A stretch of DNA of 64,000 nt from an uncultured Oscillospiraceae bacterium (GTDB taxonomy: Bacteria > Bacillota > Clostridia > Oscillospirales > Ruminococcaceae): assembly GCA_910589145.1 (NCBI GenBank), contig CAJUSD010000004.1, positions 1-64,000 on the forward strand. Reading direction: 5' to 3'. How positions within the stretch are numbered: the stretch's first letter is position 1; the number at the start of each line of letters is the position of its first letter. This document shows, piece after piece, positions 33,448 to 41,889 of the stretch. A program made the position numbers and the translations under genes. The notes under the pieces were generated by a model. The model was given only the letters and a program-made list of their open reading frames with translations, did not search any database and had not been told where the DNA came from.

Positions 33448-35826
33448 ATGATCTGGCCCTTTGAAAACGATACAGTTAAAGTTGAAAAAAAGCTGGCAAA
33501 GCGCAGCCTTGCCGCTGAACGGCGGCGGAACCTCATTGCCGTTATCACTATTGGCCTTTCCGTCTGTCTGATGGCGTTAATCGCCTTTGTCCGTACAGCT
33601 GTCAATGAACAGACCGCCGCCCATATTCGGGGACAGTACCAGGCGGGGTGTGCACATCTTTCCTATGATGATATCGACCGTCTGGTTTCCGCTGGAAAAT
33701 TTGAGAAGTGGGGCTTTGAGGGCGGGATGGGAAACATCCATTACCAGGACGCTAATTTGTTTGTGAAGTTCTACGACGAGGGCATGAGGAACCTAATGGA
33801 TATTGCCGGCATTACAGGGGAATACCCGCGGGAGAGAAACGAAATCTGTGTGGAGCGGGGCTTTTTGAAATATTTCACCCTGCCGGAAGAAATTGGCCAG
33901 ATCCTTCTTTTCGACCTGGGCGGCGGCGAGCAGTCCTATACTGTCTCTGGCATCCTGGAAACAGAAAACAAAAGCCGCCAATTTGAATTATATATTTCCG
34001 AATCTCTGGCAGCAGAAAAGGGCGAAAAGCCCTTTGACATTCGGTTTCGCCTTACCGGAGACTATACCGGACAGCCGGAACAGCTTCGGGAAGATATTCA
34101 GGCGTTTTTTCAGGAGATGGGCATCCCGGAGGAGGAAACCTTTTTCAGTTCCACCTATTTTGATTTGAGCGACTTCTATATGGGCAGCGATATGCCGGTT
34201 TATGCTGTCGCTGTACTGATAGCCATAGCCTGTTCAGCAGTTATTTATAATATTTTTTATATTTCCGTGATGGGGAAGCTTCGGGAATACGGAAGGCTGA
34301 AAGTCATTGGAACCACGCCCCGCCAGCTGCGGCAGGTGGTCAAACAGGAACGCCGGGTTTTGATGTGGGCGGGGATTCTCTCCGGGCTGCTGGCTGCGGT
34401 TATCCTTTCCAACCTGCTTTACCCCGGGTACTGGAATTGGTCAAAAAACCTGCAAAATACTGTCGTTGTGGTTTTGCTGGCAATGGCAGTTGTCATCTTT
34501 TCCACCCAAAAGCCGCTGCGGATGGCTGCAAAGGTTTCCGCCATTGAAGCGATGCGCAGCAGCGGCTGCCAGGATGTCCCCAAAGCTTCACGCTCCCTGC
34601 GCCGGCCTCTTTCCATATTTCGGCTGGCCTGTATGAACTTTACCCGCAGCCGCAGAAAAGCCGCCCTGACCCTCTTTTCCCTGGGAATGACCGGCATTAT
34701 GACAATGTGCATTGCCGCTTATGCCAGTTCTGTCAATATTGCGGAAATAGCGCGCCGTAACTTTGGAGACGGCGGCGAATATACGCTGGCTGTGGAGGAT
34801 TTGGATCTTTCTGATGACTTTGCGCAGGCGCAGAGGCAGGAACTTTTGGGGGAGGATACCAGAGAGAAGCTTCTTACCCTGCCCGGCGTGGATTATCTCA
34901 CCTATTATTCCTCAGTTTACTGCACCATGGCACAGTCTCCAAAAGCTGAATGGCGCTTTTTGGTAGGCGGTTTTACGGCAGAACAGACAGCAGCTTTTCA
35001 GGAAGCTGACGCAGTGCTGGAAGGGACAGTAAACTATGACGAGCTTTTGAAAAACAACGGTATTATTGTCATGCGGGACAGCGAAAATATGCTGAAAAAA
35101 TTGTACCATGTGGAGTTTTCCATAGGGGATACTGTCACATTGCAAAGCCTGGATGGGTACTCCAAGGATTACACAGTCATGGGAATTGTAGATTCTTTCC
35201 AGAATGGTTCCGGCACCATGAAGGCGCTGATTGTGCCGGAGGAGGAGCTTCATACCCTCTATCCTGACATTGAGGATTTCACCGGCTATATCAATGTACA
35301 TGTCGCTCAAACCTCTGATGAACAGCGCCGGGCATTGTATGACCTTTTGGATGATCCCCGTATTACGATTGTTTCCTTGGATGATATCATTGCCCAGACC
35401 AAAACCAACCTGCGCCTTACGCTTATGCTGCTGTATGGTTTAGCTGTTTTTATTGCGTTGTTTGCGCTGATTAACCTCATCAATACCCTGATTACCAATC
35501 TTCTTACACGGCAGCAGGAATTCGGAATCCTGCAATCTGTGGGCATGACAAGCCGCCAGCTGTCGCGGATGGTTTCCGGTGAATGTCTTTGCTATATAGG
35601 TGCAACTCTCCTGATTACGCTTACCATTGGTACTGCGTGCGGAATTGCGGCAGTACAGGTATTTAATCAACTGGGGCTGTTTGGACAGTTGACCTATCAT
35701 TTTCCGGTGTTGGTTATGATGATTTTTTCCGCCGCGCTTTTAGCGGTTTATGGGATGTTCAGGCTGATGGCAGTCCGGTTTTTACAGAAACAATCTTTGG
35801 TAGAACGTATTAAAACAACAGAATAG
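33448..35826 (+). CDS. ABC exporter permease with two FtsX domains
   Basis: This 792-residue membrane protein has a first helix near 29-53, a roughly 180-residue extracytoplasmic domain, FtsX domain 1 (about 250-370, containing SVMGKLREYGRLKVIGTTPRQ), a helix near 405-430, a second extracytoplasmic domain and FtsX domain 2 (about 660-785, TRQQEFGILQSVGMTSRQLS). The duplicated FtsX arrangement differs from the ten-helix BceB plan and is closer to the large MacB-like permeases of Clostridia. It is translated directly after the ATPase. Substrate unknown; resistance to a membrane-active peptide is the usual role. Confidence 0.9.
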   Translation: MIWPFENDTVKVEKKLAKRSLAAERRRNLIAVITIGLSVCLMALIAFVRTAVNEQTAAHIRGQYQAGCAHLSYDDIDRLVSAGKFEKWGFEGGMGNIHYQDANLFVKFYDEGMRNLMDIAGITGEYPRERNEICVERGFLKYFTLPEEIGQILLFDLGGGEQSYTVSGILETENKSRQFELYISESLAAEKGEKPFDIRFRLTGDYTGQPEQLREDIQAFFQEMGIPEEETFFSSTYFDLSDFYMGSDMPVYAVAVLIAIACSAVIYNIFYISVMGKLREYGRLKVIGTTPRQLRQVVKQERRVLMWAGILSGLLAAVILSNLLYPGYWNWSKNLQNTVVVVLLAMAVVIFSTQKPLRMAAKVSAIEAMRSSGCQDVPKASRSLRRPLSIFRLACMNFTRSRRKAALTLFSLGMTGIMTMCIAAYASSVNIAEIARRNFGDGGEYTLAVEDLDLSDDFAQAQRQELLGEDTREKLLTLPGVDYLTYYSSVYCTMAQSPKAEWRFLVGGFTAEQTAAFQEADAVLEGTVNYDELLKNNGIIVMRDSENMLKKLYHVEFSIGDTVTLQSLDGYSKDYTVMGIVDSFQNGSGTMKALIVPEEELHTLYPDIEDFTGYINVHVAQTSDEQRRALYDLLDDPRITIVSLDDIIAQTKTNLRLTLMLLYGLAVFIALFALINLINTLITNLLTRQQEFGILQSVGMTSRQLSRMVSGECLCYIGATLLITLTIGTACGIAAVQVFNQLGLFGQLTYHFPVLVMMIFSAALLAVYGMFRLMAVRFLQKQSLVERIKTTE

Positions 35827-35868
35827 CCAACAGCTGCTGAGATGGCGTCCCTTGAACCCTAAACCTTA

Positions 35869-36027
35869 GAGCCTATCCCAGAATGATCCGCACCCATCCG
35901 GCTTGCATGTTTTCCGCTAAACTGCGTTGATTTCCTTGCCGGGCGGCAGCCCGCCTGCGGAAAACCGCCTTGTTTGGCAAAAAATCTGACTGCGCAGTCC
36001 GGGCGCGTCTCATTCTGGGATAGGCTC
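35869..36027. mobile_element. MITE-like element C (159 bp)
   Basis: The ends AGAGCCTATCCCAGAAT and ATTCTGGGATAGGCTCT are exact inverted repeats (17 bp, the outer base being part of the duplication), with TTA on both sides (35866-35868 and 36028-36030). The interior has its own inverted repeat GGCGGCAGCCCGCC and shares blocks with element A. The surrounding 325-bp gap holds no gene. Confidence 0.8.
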
Positions 36028-36091
36028 TTAAATTTGAGAAAGGGATTCACACGAACTCACGTTAAAAAATTTGCAGATACAGCCTGAAAAA

Positions 36092-36136
36092 AGTACAACC
36101 TACACCAGATGAATAAGGTCTGGTGCAGGCTGTACT
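36092..36136 (-). terminator. Terminator of the peptidase/oligopeptide operon
   Basis: On the minus strand AGTACAGCCTGCACCAGA pairs, with two small mismatches, with TCTGGTGTAGGTTGTACT and then runs into TTTTTTCAGG. It lies 16 bp beyond the S9 peptidase stop. Its outer bases (AGTACA...TGTACT) echo the ends of the 714-bp palindrome. Confidence 0.85.
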
Positions 36137-36151
36137 CAATTTTATCTGAAC

Positions 36152-37942
36152 TTAACCCATAAGGTGTTCTTTCAGAAAAGCAGCCACTTGCGGATAGCAG
36201 TCAAACTGGTTTTTCCTCTTAGTCAGACCATGTCCTTCGTCGGGGTAACGCAGATATTTCACTGGTACACCGCGTTTCTCCAGGCTGGCGACAATCTGGT
36301 CTGCCTCGGTCACAGGAACGCGGGGGTCATTGGCTCCATGGATTACCATCAACGGGGCGACAATTTTATCAACCTTGTGAATTGGGGAAACCCGTCTCAA
36401 AGTTTCACGGTCTTTTGCCAGAGAACCATATTCAGATTCCCGATGGGAACGGCGGTACTCAGCAGTATTTTCCAGGAAGGTTTCCAAATCAGACATTCCC
36501 ACAGTGTCAATGGCAGCTGCCCACAAATCCGGGTAGTTGGTAATGCTGGCCAATGTCATGTAACCGCCATAGCTTGCGCCCATAACAGCGATCCGTTTCG
36601 GGTCAGCAATTCCTGCTTCAATCAGATGCTCTACCAAACAGGCAACATCATGAACGCTGTCTAAACGTTTTTCCACATCGTCCAGATGATGGTATTTCTT
36701 TCCGTAACCAACGCTGCCGCGAACGTTTGGCGCAACTACGCTGAATCCCTGGCTCACCAGGTATTGGATAAGGGGAGTGAAGTTGCAGAATTCCTGACCT
36801 TCAGGCCCGCCGTGGATTTCCAGGACAACCGGGCCGGGGGTTTTGGTGCCTGGCGCTTTATAGTACCAGTAGGGAACCCGCAGGCCGTCAAAGGAATGGA
36901 ACTCCCGCAGTTCGGCTTCAGCCATCTCGTCGGGATTGATATCCCCCAGAGGGCTGTCTGTAATGCGGGAAATTTGATCGGCATCCATGTCCAGCATCCA
37001 AACACACGCCGGACGTTTGCCGCTTGAGAAGTTAAACAGCAGCTTGTGTCCCGCAGGAGACCATTCTATACCCGCATAGGTGTTAATAAATCCCTTTGGC
37101 GGTTTGGCAGTATTGACAAGGGCGTTTTCTTTCAGATCCAAAATCCGCAGATCGCCGTAGCCGTCTTCATTGACCACCATGGCAAGATAGCGGTCGTCGC
37201 TGCTCAGGGAGATGCTTTCTACATCCCAATCAGCTTCATATATCTTTGTCAGTTTTGCAGAAGCAACATCATAATATGCAACATAGGTAAATTCGCTGTT
37301 TACATCAGTGGTTAGGAAAAATCCAGTGCTGTCCGATTTCCAGGCGGGATGTTCATATTGTGCAAAGCTGCCCGCAGGGTCTACATCCTTAGCTTCAGCG
37401 GTTTGCATGTTGATAATCCACATTTTATTATCTGACATGCCCTTAAGCTTGTTGTAGAGCATATAAACGCCATTGGGGGAAACACCGCAGGGGTTGTTAT
37501 AGTTGTCGCTGTTCTCCAGGACAATTTCAACCTCTTTCTTATCAATATCCATTTTGCAGATGTCAAAATTGGCGGGATTCCGTTTGTTGCAGGAGAAATA
37601 AACAGTTTTGCCGTCAGGGGTCATTCCGCCCAGATAATGTCTCGCTGTAGGGTTGTTGGTCAGATTAACGGATTCCCCGTTCTCACGGACCAGATAAATC
37701 TGTTCCTGTTCGTTGCCGCCCATGTCAGAGGCAAACAGCAGCTCCTTATGTCCCGGGGTGCCGGCAAGGCGCCAGATACGTTCCTCTAAAAAAGTAAGCT
37801 GCTTTGGCTTGGAACCTTTCACATCGGTTTTCCAAATTTGGGACACACCGCTTGCATTGTTAAGGAAGGCAATCTCATCGTTTTCCAGCCAGACAGCGGA
37901 ACCGCTGGTAGGGATGGAATAAAAACTTTTTACATCGCTCAT
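36152..37942 (-). CDS. S9-family prolyl oligopeptidase-type peptidase
   Basis: This 596-residue cytosolic serine peptidase (no signal peptide) has an N-terminal beta-propeller of TolB-like repeats (for example LLFASDMGGNEQEQIYLV, PDGKTVYFSCNKR, SSDDRYLAMVV; about 1-340) that filters substrate size, and a C-terminal alpha/beta hydrolase with nucleophile Ser in GASYGGYMTL, acid in VIHGANDPRVP and base in PDEGHGLTKR. The ATG at 37942 has AAGGAGG 12 bases upstream; the ATG at 37954 abuts that site and is unlikely. It is the last gene of the oligopeptide uptake series, where it would cut imported peptides. Confidence 0.9.
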   Translation of the reverse strand: MSDVKSFYSIPTSGSAVWLENDEIAFLNNASGVSQIWKTDVKGSKPKQLTFLEERIWRLAGTPGHKELLFASDMGGNEQEQIYLVRENGESVNLTNNPTARHYLGGMTPDGKTVYFSCNKRNPANFDICKMDIDKKEVEIVLENSDNYNNPCGVSPNGVYMLYNKLKGMSDNKMWIINMQTAEAKDVDPAGSFAQYEHPAWKSDSTGFFLTTDVNSEFTYVAYYDVASAKLTKIYEADWDVESISLSSDDRYLAMVVNEDGYGDLRILDLKENALVNTAKPPKGFINTYAGIEWSPAGHKLLFNFSSGKRPACVWMLDMDADQISRITDSPLGDINPDEMAEAELREFHSFDGLRVPYWYYKAPGTKTPGPVVLEIHGGPEGQEFCNFTPLIQYLVSQGFSVVAPNVRGSVGYGKKYHHLDDVEKRLDSVHDVACLVEHLIEAGIADPKRIAVMGASYGGYMTLASITNYPDLWAAAIDTVGMSDLETFLENTAEYRRSHRESEYGSLAKDRETLRRVSPIHKVDKIVAPLMVIHGANDPRVPVTEADQIVASLEKRGVPVKYLRYPDEGHGLTKRKNQFDCYPQVAAFLKEHLMG

Positions 37943-38008
37943 GACAGAAAACATCCTCCTTTTTTATTGAACGGCGGACGGATAAGCGCCCGCCGCTTCT
38001 TTTGATTA

Positions 38009-39385
38009 TTATTTCCGGTTCGATTTCAGGTAATCCGCCACAATCATACCGCTTTCCAACTGTATGCTGACAAGCTTCTTAATTGGTGTGACCTCATAAT
38101 GAATATCCTTTTCTGCGCGGGCAGCGCGGACGTTAAATTCTGCTTCTGCTTCATCATGCACCTTCTGGAGCAGTGCTTTTTCTTCCGCTGTATGGTCTTT
38201 TGCAAGCTCATGTTCGCAGGAGCGAATGCACAGCGTCCACATAAAGAGGGAAAAGAACTTTGGTAATTCCAGATTGTCAAAAGCCTCTGATTCTTTACAA
38301 GGACCAGCATAGTCCTCGCTTTTCTCAACAAAAGCCTTAGTGGATTCATAACGGCTGTCGCTGTTTTTCAGGGACAGTGCCACCATTTTGGCAAAGGGAT
38401 TGTCCGAGGAAACAAGGGTTTCGATTTGACGGAAATACTTGGCGACTGTCTGCTGTTCGTTGTGGTTAAAGTCATTCTTTTTTAGAGCAGCTTCCCGGCG
38501 GGTATAGGGCATTTCCTGATTGCTCTGGATACGCTCCTCATAGAAATAGGGAAGTTCTGTCACCAATGTTACTGTTCCATATTGTCCGGCGTATTCCCCG
38601 CTGCTGCCTCCGGCGCTCATCAATTTTTCCGGCGGTTCCTTAGAGAACTTTTCATAATAATCATAAGTATCTTTCTGGCTTAAAAGCGGGAAGATTGCCG
38701 GGGCAAAAGGAACAATATAATTTACTTCCGGTTCGCCAAGGTGCAGGGGAATGTTCTGTTTTTTGCTGGCATTGTAGAGATTGTCCCAGATAGGGCTGAG
38801 ATTTTCAGTTAAATACCAATACGTACCGCCAAAGCCGGAGTTATGAAGGGAATACATAAAGTCAGGTTTTACCTCGTCAATAATTTTCATCAACGTTTTA
38901 GTCTCTGGAATGGAAGCATCAAAATGGTAGTTTTTATAGTGCATGGGGAATGTCCACTCTGCTTGTTCATAACCGGCAGGACGGAAATAGTTACGGGCAT
39001 AGTTGGTCAGGGTAAAGGGGCCCTTAAACCACTTTTCATTGAGCTTCGTACCATCTACATCAATACTTTTGATAAGATACCAGGTATAATCCAGTTCTTC
39101 GCGGAGTTTGTCATCCTCAGCAATGGCACGGGAAAAATATTCCAACATCATTGCGCCCATAGGCTCATTGGGATGGGGACAGCCAAACATAAAGGCGTTG
39201 CGGCTGCCGCTGCCGATTTTCAGGCAATAGATGGGGTGGCCTTTGCGGGAAGTCCCTGCCTGGAAGATGGACACTTTGTCAGGGTATTCTGCTGCCAGCT
39301 TTTTGGAGTTTTCATCCATTTCGTCAACAGTCAGGAATTCCTTGAAGTCCGGGATGTTTTCAATGAGTCTGGTAAAGTCTGCCAT
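38009..39385 (-). CDS. M14-family zinc carboxypeptidase-like protein
   Basis: This 458-residue protein has zinc ligands His71 and Glu74 in GCPHPNEPMGAM and His181 in YSLHNSGFGG, the M14 HxxE...H pattern; a candidate catalytic Glu is in TLVTELPYF. No signal peptide is seen at the chosen start. The frame runs upstream to 39658, but the ATG at 39385 is preceded by AAGGGGGAAAACAC and the family sequence begins there. Between oppF and the S9 peptidase gene it presumably processes imported peptides. The amidase versus peptidase specificity cannot be told. Confidence 0.82.
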   Translation of the reverse strand: MADFTRLIENIPDFKEFLTVDEMDENSKKLAAEYPDKVSIFQAGTSRKGHPIYCLKIGSGSRNAFMFGCPHPNEPMGAMMLEYFSRAIAEDDKLREELDYTWYLIKSIDVDGTKLNEKWFKGPFTLTNYARNYFRPAGYEQAEWTFPMHYKNYHFDASIPETKTLMKIIDEVKPDFMYSLHNSGFGGTYWYLTENLSPIWDNLYNASKKQNIPLHLGEPEVNYIVPFAPAIFPLLSQKDTYDYYEKFSKEPPEKLMSAGGSSGEYAGQYGTVTLVTELPYFYEERIQSNQEMPYTRREAALKKNDFNHNEQQTVAKYFRQIETLVSSDNPFAKMVALSLKNSDSRYESTKAFVEKSEDYAGPCKESEAFDNLELPKFFSLFMWTLCIRSCEHELAKDHTAEEKALLQKVHDEAEAEFNVRAARAEKDIHYEVTPIKKLVSIQLESGMIVADYLKSNRK

Positions 39386-39503
39386 GTGTTTTCCCCCTTG
39401 TTTTATGAATTTTTTATTTGTGCCAGATATTTCAAATGGAAAGCCCGTATCAACACAGGCTTTCCATAGAAATTCGCTGAAATGTTTGAGGCTTTTAGGG
39501 ACG

Positions 39504-39536
39504 CCATCGTTACAAACTTTTAGTTTGTAACGATGG
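39504..39536. repeat. Perfect 15-bp stem-loop in the oppF-M14 gap
   Basis: CCATCGTTACAAACT (39504-39518) pairs exactly with AGTTTGTAACGATGG (39522-39536) around TTT. The flank TTTTAGGGACGC also occurs in the right arm of the 714-bp palindrome (20888-20899). No T-run follows on either strand, so it is not an obvious terminator. It may belong to the same repeat family as the module at 39741. Confidence 0.6.
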
Positions 39537-39740
39537 ACGCCGGTAGATAACTGCAATGTTTGTCCAACTCTGCGGAACTGGACAAAGAGGAAGAAAAGCC
39601 CGTAATAGGGGAGATTTGTCCCCAGAAGCTTGTGGCAGCCACAATGTTTATGATCCAAAGATGCTGATTACAGGTTCTACTATTCCGGTCCTTTTTTAGT
39701 TTTCTGTTTCATTGTTTGCTGTATCGTCTGAAAGGCTGAT

Positions 39741-39826
39741 GGGGTATTTCGCCCTCTGCGGAGGGCGGCCAAAGGAACTTTTTAGGAAAGTTCCTCTGGA
39801 CTCTTCAAACCTTTTTGATTGTGTAC
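39741..39826. repeat. Solo copy of the double-hairpin end module
   Basis: This matches the right end of the 714-bp palindrome: GGGGTATTTCGC, hairpin CGCCCTC-TGCG-GAGGGCG (39750-39767), a second hairpin AGGAACTTT / AAAGTTCCT with the same TTAGG loop (39773-39795), then CTTCAAACCTTTTT. The stem bases differ from both arms of the palindrome but pair with each other. The rest of the 459-bp gap between oppF and the M14 gene holds no gene. Confidence 0.75.
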
Positions 39827-39844
39827 CGTCAGGCTGATGGATAT

Positions 39845-40909
39845 TTATTTTGTGCCTTCTATATCTTTTGCAATCGTTTTTTCAGCAATTTCGTCTTTTT
39901 CGTTTGCAAAGTAGCAGGAAGCCCAATGCCCATTCCCTAAATCTACCGGGCCGGGATACTCTTTAAAGCACTTATCACATGCCCGGTAACAGCGGGGTGC
40001 AAAATAACATCCAGGACCGTTATCAATAGGTGTTGGAGGTTCACCTGTTACCTTAATGACCTCTTTTTGTTCCAACGGATTCAAAGAGGCGCAGTTAGAA
40101 ATCAACACCTTTGTATACGGGTGCTGTGGATTATGCAGAACTTCATCGGTATTGCCCATTTCCACCACCCGGCCCAGATACATAACTGCGACCTTATCGG
40201 AAATATAGCGGGTAGTGGCAATATCATGGCTGATAAAGACCATGGAAGTATGATGTTCCTGTACCAGTTCCTGGAGCATATTAATGATATCAGCGCGGAT
40301 AGAAACGTCCAGCATGGAAACCGGTTCATCGGCAACCATAAAGGCAGGTTCCAGCAGCATAGAACGCAAAATGGAAATACGCTGAAGCTGTCCGCCGGAC
40401 AATTCATGGGGATGCCGGTCAATATATTCCTTCGCAGGACGCAGACCGCTTTTTTCCAGAACATCAAGGACAATTTTAAGCCGTTCATCTTCGTTTGCGC
40501 CAATATTGTGGAGTTTTAAAGGACTCATAAGGATCTTGCGGAGGGTGTAGCGTGGATCAAAGGTATCAAAGGGGTTTTGGAAAATCATCTGGCAGGTGCG
40601 GCGGAATTTTAAGGGATCTTTTCTCACCATGGCAGTGGCGGATTCTCCGAAAAGTTTAATCTGTCCGCCAGTAGGTTCCTCCAGATAGATCAGCACACGG
40701 CCCAGTGTTGACTTGCCGCAGCCGGATTCCCCGATTACGCCTAAAATTTCACCCTTTTTCAAGGTGAAGCTTACACCGTCAACAGCTTTAATGTCCTGTT
40801 TTTTGCTTACCTTGCCGTCCTTCTTTACGACCTTTTTTTGTACATACCACTTGGAAAGATTGTTGACTTCGAGTACATACTGGTCGTTTGTTGTAATTCT
40901 CTCAGCCAT
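39845..40909 (-). CDS. oppF: Oligopeptide ABC transporter ATPase, OppF type
   Basis: This 354-residue second ATPase of a peptide importer has Walker A GESGCGKST, signature LSGGQLQRISILRS, Walker B FMVADEPVSMLD and the switch His in VFISHD. The C-terminal oligopeptide-family extension has the cysteine cluster GCYFAPRCYRACDKC, which in related ATPases can hold an iron-sulfur cluster. The ATG at 40909 (GAAGGAGAAAACA before it) overlaps the oppD stop by 8 bp and is preferred over the ATG at 40939. An insert rich in Lys (QKKVVKKDGKVSKKQD) near residue 25 is unusual. Confidence 0.93.
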   Translation of the reverse strand: MAERITTNDQYVLEVNNLSKWYVQKKVVKKDGKVSKKQDIKAVDGVSFTLKKGEILGVIGESGCGKSTLGRVLIYLEEPTGGQIKLFGESATAMVRKDPLKFRRTCQMIFQNPFDTFDPRYTLRKILMSPLKLHNIGANEDERLKIVLDVLEKSGLRPAKEYIDRHPHELSGGQLQRISILRSMLLEPAFMVADEPVSMLDVSIRADIINMLQELVQEHHTSMVFISHDIATTRYISDKVAVMYLGRVVEMGNTDEVLHNPQHPYTKVLISNCASLNPLEQKEVIKVTGEPPTPIDNGPGCYFAPRCYRACDKCFKEYPGPVDLGNGHWASCYFANEKDEIAEKTIAKDIEGTK

Positions 40910-41873
40910 TGTTTTCTCCTTCCGCCAGATGGCAGGCAACCTGCCACTTATTTCCTACAGTTTTCATTTCAGGCAGCTTGCTGCGGCATTGGTCTGTTGC
41001 ATGGGGGCAGCGGGCAGCAAAAACGCAGCCGGTTGGTTTTACGCTCAGATCCGGCAGGGAACCGGGAATACCCCTCAAATCAGATTTTGCACCGGTAAAG
41101 GATGGGAAGGAACGGAGCAGCCCCTGGGTGTAGGGGTGCTTGGGATGAACCAGCACGTCGGTGACATATCCCTGTTCCATCATCCGGCCAGCATACATAA
41201 CCACTACCTTGTTGCAGGTGGAGGATACAACGGAAACATCGTGGGTAATCATCATACGGGTCAGCTTCATTTTGCTCTGAAGCTCCATGATTTCAGAAAG
41301 GATCTGTCCCTGTGTTACAACGTCAAGAGCTGTGGTAGCCTCGTCCAATACCAGCAGCTTGGGCGAGAACAACAGGCTTAATGCAATAGAAACACGCTGC
41401 ATCATACCGCCGGAAAGCTCGTGGGGGTAAAGTTCATATACACGGTCGGAAAGATTTACAATCTGGAACAGATCATAAATTTTCTTTTTAACTTCTTCAG
41501 AACCTGCCTTTGGGAAATGGATGCGGTAAACGTCTTCCATTTGAGCGCCAACTTTATGGACAGGGCTCAAAGCGTTCATGGACTTTTGGAAGACAACGGA
41601 GATTTCTTTCCAGCGCAGCTTGCTTAATTCATCCTCGTTAAGTTTCAGGAAATCCTGACCATTATAGAGAACTTCGCCATCAATATCCGCAATTCGGGGG
41701 GAGAGCAGGCGCAGGACACCCATAGCCAAGGTAGATTTACCGGAACCAGACTCGCCCACAATGCCGACAGCGTCCTGCTCCTCAATTTCCATGCAGGCGT
41801 CCTGTACAGCAAAAACACGCTTTTTTCCCACCTTATAGGTGATATTCATATTTTTCAGCTCTAATAAAGCCAT
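40902..41873 (-). CDS. oppD: Oligopeptide ABC transporter ATPase, OppD type
   Basis: This 323-residue ATPase has Walker A GESGSGKST, signature LSGGMMQRVSIALS, Walker B LLVLDEATTALD and His switch MITHD, with the C-terminal cysteine cluster GCVFAARCPHATDQC of the Opp/Dpp group. It partners with OppF (overlapping gene) and with the permeases OppB and OppC encoded just upstream. GGAGGGAGAAGTAGAA precedes the ATG. Confidence 0.94.
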   Translation of the reverse strand: MALLELKNMNITYKVGKKRVFAVQDACMEIEEQDAVGIVGESGSGKSTLAMGVLRLLSPRIADIDGEVLYNGQDFLKLNEDELSKLRWKEISVVFQKSMNALSPVHKVGAQMEDVYRIHFPKAGSEEVKKKIYDLFQIVNLSDRVYELYPHELSGGMMQRVSIALSLLFSPKLLVLDEATTALDVVTQGQILSEIMELQSKMKLTRMMITHDVSVVSSTCNKVVVMYAGRMMEQGYVTDVLVHPKHPYTQGLLRSFPSFTGAKSDLRGIPGSLPDLSVKPTGCVFAARCPHATDQCRSKLPEMKTVGNKWQVACHLAEGENNG

Positions 41874-41889
41874 TTCTACTTCTCCCTCC

